This document shows positions 57,019 to 64,000 of a stretch of DNA of 64,000 nucleotides, in pieces. Location of the stretch: assembly GCF_004119445.1 (NCBI RefSeq), contig NZ_QICI01000036.1:83428-147427 (forward strand), in the 5' to 3' direction. The stretch is from Chryseobacterium sp. CH21 (GTDB lineage Bacteria > Bacteroidota > Bacteroidia > Flavobacteriales > Weeksellaceae). The notes beneath the pieces were generated by a model. That model was not told where the DNA came from and searched no databases. It was given only the letters and a program-made list of their open reading frames with translations. How positions within the stretch are numbered: the first letter of the stretch is position 1; every line of letters starts with the position of its first letter. The position numbers and the translations under genes are program-made.

Positions 57019-58235
57019 ATGAAAACTTTGCGAATACTCTTACTTTTTTTGGGCGGACTGGTTTTTGGACAAAATATCCAAAGTGTTCAGCTGTTCAATC
57101 CTCAGACCAATGATGAAACTCCGGTGATTAAGATAGGTGAACAACTCGTTCTGGGCTTTGATGATCTTACCAACGGCAGTCAGATCTATCGATATACCTT
57201 CAAACATTATGACAGAAACTGGAATGAAGATAATCTGTTTTTTACAGAATTTGCTACCGGAAGTATGAATGCCCTTCTGGATCAGTTTCAGTATTCTTTC
57301 AACACATTACAGGCTTATACCCACTATAAACTGGTTTTTCCGAATGATAAAATCCAGCTTAAGGTTTCAGGGAATTATGAACTGATCGTCTACAAAGACT
57401 CTGCAGACAAGCCTCTTTTCAAGAAAAGGTTTTATCTGGTAGAAGATGTAACTTCTGTCGCTTTAAATATTTCAAGATTTGCAGATGCAAAAAGCCCAAT
57501 CTTAACCAGAGGGTAGAAGTGAATGTTTCTCCGAAAGGAGGTGATATTTCTTCCAATGTTAATTCGATCACGATGAATGTGATGCAGAATAACAATCCGA
57601 ATATGGTCATTTCCAATCTTAAACCAAGCAGCGTTTTAGGAAATCAGGTGCTTTTTCAGCAGATGAATCTTACCTTCCCCGGAGATAATGAGTTTTATTA
57701 TTTCGATAATAAAAATATGAATATGGCAGCTGATATGGTGCGTGCCACGGAAATTAAAGATGATGTCAACCAAACCTATCTGCATCCGGTATGGGCATTT
57801 CCTTTAAATTATCAATACCAGCCGGATGTGAATGGAGCCTGGTATTACAGAAGAAACGATTTGGGTAGAGAAAGAGATGCAGAAAGAGAAGCCGATTATT
57901 CATGGGTGCATTTCTATCTGGAATCTGATCCTGTGGATAAAGAGATCTATGTGTTGGGTGGGTTTAATAATTTTTTGCCAAGTAAAGAAAATCAAATGCA
58001 GTATGATGCTGCTACCAAACAATATGTGGCTAAAATATTCCTGAAGCAGGGTTTTTATAATTATGTTTTAGTAACAAAAGATGGAAGCGGGTTGAACTTT
58101 GGAGAAGTGAATGGTAATTTCTGGCAGACGGAAAATCTTTATCAGGCATTTCTTTATTATGCACCTTTCGGAAGGAATTATGATGGATTGATGGGATATG
58201 GTGAATTCAGAACGCCAATTGCCAATAAACGCTAA
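57019..58235 (+). pseudogene. T9SS plug protein (DUF5103), split by a frameshift
   Basis: The first frame has a signal peptide (LRILLLFLGGLVFGQ) and an N-terminal beta domain, QSVQLFNPQTNDETPVI and DRNWNEDNLFFTEFATG. It stops after SPILTRG. The second continues NQRVEVNVSPKGGDISSN and ends GFYNYVLVTKDGSGL and FGRNYDGLMGYGEFR. Together they match the DUF5103 plug protein that occludes SprA in the type IX secretion system. Adding one A to the A5 run at 57489-57493 joins both parts (...DAKKPNLNQRVEV). If the break is real, T9SS gating could be altered; otherwise it is an assembly error. Confidence 0.82.
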
Positions 58236-58280
58236 TTAATGATTTAATATCATTTTTAATAAAAAATATACACATAAAAC

Positions 58281-58312
58281 AGGACTGTCTCTTAAGATAG
58301 TCCTTATTTTTT
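58281..58312 (+). terminator. Intrinsic terminator
   Basis: AGGACTGTCT / AGATAGTCCT stem (one G-U) with CTTA loop and T-rich tail after the plug gene. Confidence 0.88.
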
Positions 58313-58603
58313 TGTCAATAATGAACATGTTGAACCATAAATTTCAGATTTATCTTAATTTTTTTCGATTATAACGCACTACATGGTGAAAAATAATAAT
58401 TCACAAAATTTTTATTTTAATTAAATATTTTAATGTAAAAATTATATTGTTGAAAAATTATACTTAAATAGTTTTCTTTGTTTTAAAATCGTTATTGTGT
58501 TTTGTTTATTGATTTATAATATCAATTGAATTTTATTCATTGTTTATATCATATTGTTGTGAAAAATTTATAAATTCGTCAATACAATCAACCAAATATT
58601 ATT
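58313..58603. other. 291-bp AT-rich leader of the M4 protease gene
   Basis: No open frame of note. TATAAATTCG near 58570 with TTGTTGTG about 19 bases upstream could be its promoter. Confidence 0.35.
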
Positions 58604-60555
58604 ATGAAAACGAAATTTATCTTAGTGGCAAGTATTGCCGCCTGTTCTTTTGTGTTCGCACAAACCACTCCATCGAAATTAGTTCCGGGTAAAAACGGAT
58701 TACATGCCGAATTTATGAGATTTGAAAAAATGCACCTGCATTTCAGGGCAGCCCAGTTTTATTTGACGAAGCATCTCAGAGACTTTCTCCCGGGCAAGCT
58801 CGTAAACTGGGCATAGAAAAAGATGCATTAGGCTTTGAAACTCAAAGATTCCAGCAGACTATTAATGATATTCCTGTAGAATACGGAATGATGGCTGTAC
58901 AAACTAAAGATGACAAAATTGTAGGACAGTCAGGAAAGTGGGTTGTTAAAGTCCCGAAAGGACTTGACAATAAGGCCAGCCTTGCTGAAAATGCAGCATT
59001 ACAGAGTGCTTTGACATTCGTAGGAGCAGATTCCTACAAATGGAAAAATAAAGAAGAGGAAGATTTTCTTAAAAAAGAAACAGGTGATCCCAATGCAACT
59101 TTTGCCCCTAAAGGTGAATTGGTTTACTACTCAGATCCTGATGACGACAGAATGACCGATTTAAGATTAGCTTATAAATTCGATATCTACGCTGAAAAAC
59201 CATTAAGTAGACAATATGTTTTTGTAGATGCTAAAAATGGAAAAGTATTAGGCGTAGACGCTATCATTCATGATGTGAACAGCCCGGGAACAGCAGTTAC
59301 AGGATATAGCGGAACCCGTAGTATAACAACAGACTCTTATAACGGAAGCTACCGATTAAGAGAAACAGGACGAAATGGAGGAACAGCTGTGGAAACTTAT
59401 AATCTGAAAAAAGGAACCAGCTATGCTTCTGCGGTAGACTTTACAGATACAGATAATAACTGGAATAATGTTAATACCAATAAAGATCAATATGCTACCG
59501 ATGCACATTGGGGAGCAGAAATGACAGTAGATTATTTTTATACAAAATATGGACGTAAGAGTATTGATAATAATAATTTCACTATTAAATCTTATGTTCA
59601 TTATTCTACCAACTATTTTAATGCATTTTGGGATGGTTCCAGAATGACGTATGGTGATGGAAGTTCTAGTACAAACGGAGGAAAACCATTAACTGCTCTT
59701 GATGTTTGTGGACACGAAATTACACATGGGCTAACTTCTAAAACAGCTAATCTTGCTTATCAGAGAGAATCCGGAGCATTGAATGAAGGGTTCTCAGATA
59801 TCTTTGGAAATACCATTGAGCGTTGGGCAAGACCTACGCAGGCAAGCTGGACATTGGGAGAAGACTTCAATTATGTGATTAGAAATATGGCCAATCCAAA
59901 TGCATACAGTCAGCCTGATACTTATATGGGAACCTACTGGAAAACAACTACAACTTCAGGTTGTGTTACTCCAAGCCAGTCTAATGATTATTGCGGAGTT
60001 CATACCAATTCAGGAGTACTTAATTTCTGGTATTATCTTTTAGTGACCGGAGGATCAGGAACGAATGACAAAGGCTTTGCCTATAACGTTTCCGGAATTG
60101 GTCTGGATAAGTCAGGAGCTATTGCTTACAGAACATTGACTTCTTATCTTACTTCTTCTTCTACGTATGCGAATGCCAGAACTTATTCTATTCAGGCTGC
60201 CACAGATTTATACGGCGCAACCAGCAATGAAGTAACTCAGGTTAAAAATGCATGGAACGCTGTAGGTGTAGGAGGAGGAACTTCTCCGGCAGGAAAAGTA
60301 GCTGCTACAGATACTCAGCTTTATACAATAAGTCCAAACCCTGCAACTGATCGATTTACGGTGAACTTTGAAGGGAAAGCAGGAAAAGGAATTGTAGAAC
60401 TTGTAAGTCTGACGGGTAAGAAAGAGATTTCTGAAAAAGTTGAAATGACAGATGGTATCAATAAGCTGAATATCCAGTTACCTTCCAATATGCTTCCAGG
60501 AGTATATGTGGTAACAGTAAACGGACAGAAAGCCGGAAACCTTATTAAAAAGTAG
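58604..60555 (+). pseudogene. M4 (thermolysin-like) metalloprotease with T9SS sorting domain, frameshifted
   Basis: The signal peptide (VASIAACSFVFAQ) and start of the propeptide are in one frame that stops at 58816. From the A6 run at 58725-58730, adding one A moves into the long frame (NAPAFQGSPVLFDEASQRL) that continues to the end. The propeptide (FTP-like) precedes the catalytic domain with HEITH near residue 370 and the Glu ligand in GALNEGFSDIFG, as in thermolysin. The C-terminal 75 residues (ISPNPATDRFTVNF ... VYVVTVNGQKAGNLIKK) are a T9SS sorting domain. About 650 residues. Secreted elastase-like protease. Confidence 0.9.
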
Positions 60556-60581
60556 ACACCAAATCTTTAATATATTCAACG

Positions 60582-60613
60582 AAAAGGCCACAAGTTAGTT
60601 CTTGTGGCCTTTT
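60582..60613. terminator. Bidirectional intrinsic terminator
   Basis: AAAAGGCCACAAG / CTTGTGGCCTTTT perfect stem between convergent genes. Confidence 0.94.
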
Positions 60614-60634
60614 GTATATTTTGATCCAAGTGAG

Positions 60635-61669
60635 TTATACCAAATAGAAATCATTCAGTTTTTCTTCACAAAGGGTTTTTACAACTTCAATCCATCGGTC
60701 TTCATCATTCAAACATGGAATATAATGGAAATTTTCACCTCCACCATGTAAGAATTGTTCTTTACCTTCCACAGAAATCTCTTCCAGTGTCTCAAGACAG
60801 TCAGAAACAAAAGCAGGACAGACAATAGCCAGATTTTTTACTCCTCTTTTGCCATTTGTTTCCAATGTTTCGTCTGTATAAGGCTCAATCCACTTGTCTT
60901 TTCCTAATCTTGACTGGAAAGAAACAATGGTTTTCTCTTTCGGAAGACCCATTTTAGCAATTACTGCTTCTGTAGTTTTATAACACTGATGTCTGTAGCA
61001 ATAGGCATTGTGAGTATCCACCTGACTGTTGATACAGTTAGCATCATCAATTTTGCAGGTATTCGAAGGATCCGTCTTATAAATATGTCTTTCCGGAACT
61101 CCATGATAAGAAAACTGGAGTGCATCGAAATTTTCAGGAAGCTTTTCTTTAATACTTTCTGCCAGACAGTTGATATAAATATCCCTGTTGTAAAAAGGTT
61201 GAATATAATTGATTTTTATCCCTGGAAACTTTTTCTTTCTTACCTCTTCTGCTTTTTCAATCACGGTTTCCGTAGTACTCATGGCATATTGAGGATATAA
61301 AGGGAAAAGAACAATTTCCGTGATTCCCTGATCTACCAGTTTCTGAATACCTGTTTCAATGCTTGGCTGTGCATATCTCATTCCGATTTCCACAGGAACA
61401 TCTACCAGTTTCTGAAGCTTTTTCTGAATTTTTTCCGTGATGACAACCAACGGTGAACCTTCATCTGTCCAAACCGTTTTATACGCTTCAGCAGATTTGG
61501 CAGGTCTGGTTTTCAGGATGATTCCCTGTACAAGAAGAGCACGAAAGATCCAGCGGTAATCAATCACTCTCTCATCCATCAAAAATTCATCAAGATATTC
61601 CTTTACGTCGTTTACAGAGGTTGATCTCGGTGATCCGAGGTTGACCAGTAAAATTCCTTTCTTATTCAA
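60635..61669 (-). CDS. hemH: Ferrochelatase
   Basis: 344 residues. HemH inserts Fe2+ into protoporphyrin IX (or coproporphyrin) to make heme. Typical blocks are LLVNLGSPRST at residues 7-17, LFPLYPQYAMSTTETV near 121 and FSYHGVPERHIYKTDP near 187, with the catalytic His and metal site. CPAFVSDCLETLEEIS follows near 283. Length is normal. It is upstream of nothing obvious in heme synthesis within the window; the FMN reductase follows upstream on the same strand. Confidence 0.95.
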   Translation of the reverse strand: MNKKGILLVNLGSPRSTSVNDVKEYLDEFLMDERVIDYRWIFRALLVQGIILKTRPAKSAEAYKTVWTDEGSPLVVITEKIQKKLQKLVDVPVEIGMRYAQPSIETGIQKLVDQGITEIVLFPLYPQYAMSTTETVIEKAEEVRKKKFPGIKINYIQPFYNRDIYINCLAESIKEKLPENFDALQFSYHGVPERHIYKTDPSNTCKIDDANCINSQVDTHNAYCYRHQCYKTTEAVIAKMGLPKEKTIVSFQSRLGKDKWIEPYTDETLETNGKRGVKNLAIVCPAFVSDCLETLEEISVEGKEQFLHGGGENFHYIPCLNDEDRWIEVVKTLCEEKLNDFYLV

Positions 61670-61684
61670 TATTCTAAATTTTAA

Positions 61685-62212
61685 TTATGAAACAGAAGTT
61701 GTAAAATCTGTTACTAATTTTGATATTTTAGCAAAGGTATTACTTTCCAGTAAGCCATTGCTGTCAAATTTGCCTTTTATTCCTTTTATCAATACCTGAT
61801 GTTTATCAGCTACAGTTGCACCCAGAGTTTTTAAAATCAATAATAACTCTTCGTGACCTTTTTCTCCACTGGCTGAAGCCGTGATTACGGCCACAGGCTT
61901 TTCAGAAAAAATAGTAGTAGAAACACACCATTCCAACATATTTTTCAATCTGCCCGGAATACTGAAAATATATTCGGGAGTAGAAAATATCACTCCTGAT
62001 GAATTTTTAATATCTTCTCTCAGTTTCAATACCTTTTCAGGAGTATTCTCATCTGTTAAAACAGTATCAAAATGGGGAAGAACAGAAAGATCACTGTATA
62101 TTTGGAAGTCAGTATTGTTCATATTTTCCATTACCTGTTCCATCAGTCTCAGGTTGCTGGAATTTTCCGAAGCACTTCCAATAATGACTACAATTTTCTT
62201 TCCGTAAGGCAT
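61685..62212 (-). CDS. NADPH-dependent FMN reductase
   Basis: 175 residues of flavodoxin-like fold. The FMN phosphate-binding loop is IGSASENSSNLRLM (residues 11-24). SGVIFSTPEYIFSIPGRLKNMLEW near 72-95 carries the Pro-Glu-Tyr typical of the family, and VITASASGEKGHEELL near 108 follows. Such enzymes reduce FMN, quinones or chromate with NADPH. It lies between hemH (15 bp) and the Nfu-type gene (12 bp), so all three probably share one transcript. Confidence 0.92.
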   Translation of the reverse strand: MPYGKKIVVIIGSASENSSNLRLMEQVMENMNNTDFQIYSDLSVLPHFDTVLTDENTPEKVLKLREDIKNSSGVIFSTPEYIFSIPGRLKNMLEWCVSTTIFSEKPVAVITASASGEKGHEELLLILKTLGATVADKHQVLIKGIKGKFDSNGLLESNTFAKISKLVTDFTTSVS

Positions 62213-62223
62213 TTCAGCTATTA

Positions 62224-63102
62224 TTATCCGTTTACAGCTTCCACTTTTTCCACTAAATCAGGAACGAATTGCTTTAAGATATTTTCAATTCCATTTTTCA
62301 AAGTAGCCGTAGAACTTGGGCAGCCTGAGCAAGCTCCCTGTAAAAGCATTTTTGCTGTTTTATTCTCCTGATCATATTCCATCAAAGAAATCTTACCACC
62401 ATCATTTTCTACAGCAGGAGCTACATATTCATTTAAAATGTCAGAAATTTTCTGCTCATCTTCCGTATAATCTCTGTTGATGATTTTTTCAACAGGGTTT
62501 TCATGCTTCTGAGGTTCAATATTAGCAATTTCACCCCCATTTTGAAGATATTCAGCAATAAGACCACGAACAGCCATCATTACCTGGTGCCATTCTACAG
62601 AATTGTTTCTTGTAACCGCTACGAAATTGTCGGAAATAAAAACTTCCGTTGCAAAATCAAATTCTTTAAAAATAGCTTCTGCCAAAGGAACTCCATCAGC
62701 GGTAACTCTCGATTTTACTTCCACAAAACCATCCATCAGTAATTTGCTCGAAACAAATTTCATTACATTAGGATTCGGAGTCATTTCAGCATAAATCTGA
62801 TACATTTCTTTTTTCTTCTGAAGATAAATTCTTGGGTTGGCCAATAATTCGTCCTCAATTACATTTTTCAGACTTTCAGCTACATGTTCCCATTCTATCG
62901 TATCCTGTTTAGCTACAGCCACAAAATTAGCCGTAATGAAAATTCTTTCCACAAACGGATAATTGAAAAGTTCCTGAGCCAAAGGAATTTCTGATATATC
63001 TGAATTTCTGTCCAACTCTAAAGACCCGGGAATGAGATTGTAATCGGTAACAAATTTCATTACTTTCGGGTTTTCGGTAGGTTCTATAAGTACGGTACGC
63101 AT
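62224..63102 (-). CDS. NifU/Nfu-type Fe-S scaffold protein with two N-domains
   Basis: 292 residues from the ATG at 63102 (MRTVLIEPTENPKVMKF), chosen because it matches the family start. Two consecutive Nfu N-terminal domains each have a TENP/TPNPNVMKF opening and an FVAVxKxxxVEWEHV/WHQV block (residues about 1-85 and 100-190). The C-terminal NifU-like domain follows with GACSGCPSSTATL near 258, whose CxxC pair binds the transient Fe-S cluster. Doubling of the N-domain is typical of the Bacteroidota form. It delivers clusters to client enzymes; hemH and the FMN reductase follow on the same strand. Confidence 0.93.
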   Translation of the reverse strand: MRTVLIEPTENPKVMKFVTDYNLIPGSLELDRNSDISEIPLAQELFNYPFVERIFITANFVAVAKQDTIEWEHVAESLKNVIEDELLANPRIYLQKKKEMYQIYAEMTPNPNVMKFVSSKLLMDGFVEVKSRVTADGVPLAEAIFKEFDFATEVFISDNFVAVTRNNSVEWHQVMMAVRGLIAEYLQNGGEIANIEPQKHENPVEKIINRDYTEDEQKISDILNEYVAPAVENDGGKISLMEYDQENKTAKMLLQGACSGCPSSTATLKNGIENILKQFVPDLVEKVEAVNG

Positions 63103-63265
63103 TTTTTCGTTAAATTTGAGATACAAAAATACGCATTAGAAGTCAGAAGCTGAAAATTGAGAGTTAGATTTTTGCTATCACTGTAATTTAGAACTTATAT
63201 ACATAAAAAGATAGTATATTTTAATTTTCAAACTGGCCTATTTTTAAATTTTCAAATTAATACTT

Positions 63266-63802
63266 ATGGCACTTATAAAAGAACTCTTAGGAAAAGCACC
63301 ACAGATTGGAGAAAATACCTTTTTAGCAGAAACCGCTACCATTATTGGGGATGTTACGATGGGAAGAGACTGCAGCGTTTGGTATAATGCGGTAATCAGA
63401 GGCGATGTACATTATATCAAAATGGGTGATAAGGTGAATGTTCAGGATAATGCAATGCTTCATTGTACTTACAAGAAACACCCTCTGAACATTGGGAATA
63501 ATGTTTCTATCGGGCATAATGCCATTGTACATGGATGTACCATTAAGGATAATGTATTGATTGGAATGGGAGCTATTGTAATGGATGACTGCCTTGTAGA
63601 AGAGAATTCTATTGTAGGAGCAGGATCTGTAGTTACTCAGGGTACTCATATAAAATCCGGAGAAGTTTGGGGCGGAGTTCCGGCAAGAAAAATCAAAGAC
63701 ATCAATGCCCAATTATTGGAAGGAGAAGTGAACAGGATTGCAGATAACTACGTCAAATATTCATCGTGGTATAAGGAGAATGTGAAAGATCATCAATTTT
63801 AG
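63266..63802 (+). CDS. Gamma-carbonic-anhydrase-like hexapeptide-repeat protein
   Basis: 178 residues. Left-handed beta-helix of hexapeptide repeats (TIIGDVTMGRDCSVWYNAVIRGDVHYIKMGD and NVSIGHNAIVHGCTIKDNV read as repeated turns). Histidines at VHYI, HCTY and GHNAIVHG are placed as the zinc ligands of gamma-carbonic anhydrases (LbH_gamma_CA group). Proteins of this group may bind Zn without measurable activity. It starts ATG after a 163-bp gap from the Nfu gene and is divergent from it. Confidence 0.92.
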   Translation: MALIKELLGKAPQIGENTFLAETATIIGDVTMGRDCSVWYNAVIRGDVHYIKMGDKVNVQDNAMLHCTYKKHPLNIGNNVSIGHNAIVHGCTIKDNVLIGMGAIVMDDCLVEENSIVGAGSVVTQGTHIKSGEVWGGVPARKIKDINAQLLEGEVNRIADNYVKYSSWYKENVKDHQF

Positions 63803-63810
63803 GTTGTCTA

Positions 63811-63928
63811 GTGAATAGTGAATAGTCAATTCGCTGCGCTTGTCAATTTTTTGCGAAACGAAAATTCACCATTCACTTGCGAAGCGCCATTCACATATTG
63901 ACCTTGAAATTGTGAATAGTCAATTCTT
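63811..63928. repeat. Dispersed repeat, GTGAATAGTGAATAGTCAATTC type
   Basis: GTGAATAGTGAATAGTCAATT at 63811 and TGTGAATAGTCAATTCTT at 63911 are direct copies. AATTCACCATTCAC and CGCCATTCAC in between are inverted copies. No frame of note; a non-coding repeat unit. Confidence 0.6.
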
Positions 63929-64000
63929 GATCTCTAAATGCTAGCCATATCACCTGTTACATTGGACATTCTTAACAAATATCTTAATTTTAATGTATTA

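Overview
The window is AT-rich chromosomal DNA of a flavobacterium, most likely Chryseobacterium or a close relative (Bacteroidota, Weeksellaceae). The evidence is several proteins with type IX secretion (T9SS) C-terminal sorting domains, a T9SS plug protein, SusC/FecA-style TonB receptor biology, DUF4403 and RDD proteins, few Shine-Dalgarno sites, TAnnTTTG-type -7 boxes, and a group of small peptides with an MKNLKKLNR...GG leader. This assignment is by recognition, not by search.

Layout: 0-4.8 kb holds housekeeping genes (NDH-2 end, trmD, an EEP-family nuclease/phosphatase, an Lrp regulator, deoC, a Dus enzyme). 4.9-16 kb is a surface block: a beta-helix T9SS cargo, a 1075-residue outer-membrane protein, three small T9SS cargos (two of them tandem lamin-tail paralogues) and a 940-residue protein joining a peptidase-M1-like ectodomain without HExxH to a probable barrel. 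16-31 kb is mostly metabolism on the minus strand: fused pyrE-pyrF, two thioredoxin-fold proteins, aroC, tRNA-Cys, folB and the threonine operon thrABC. The operon is preceded by a Thr/Ile-rich leader peptide that looks like an attenuator. 32.2-33.4 kb carries five small Cys-rich GG-leader (bacteriocin-like) peptides, two of them under 60 codons. 33.5-37.2 kb is nadA, gmk, yicC, miaA. 37.4-44.4 kb is a TetR-controlled RND efflux operon with four copies of a CTAACAGTGTTAAT-type operator. 46-49.8 kb is a surface protein plus an M43 metalloprotease. 50-56.1 kb is a trehalose-use locus (AraC regulator, MFS carrier, GH37 trehalase, TonB receptor). 56.3-63.8 kb has an MBL-fold hydrolase, the T9SS plug gene, an M4 metalloprotease, hemH, an FMN reductase, an Nfu-type Fe-S scaffold and a gamma-carbonic-anhydrase-like protein.

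Eight genes are broken by what reads as a single small indel, mostly loss of one base in an A or T run: lamin-tail protein, multi-TM membrane protein, RND pump, M43 protease, trehalase, TonB receptor, T9SS plug and M4 protease. This may be homopolymer error in the assembly or real gene decay. All eight encode surface, transport, secretion or catabolic functions and none is a core biosynthetic gene. Several intergenic gaps hold imperfect palindromic repeats typical of dispersed non-coding repeats in this group.
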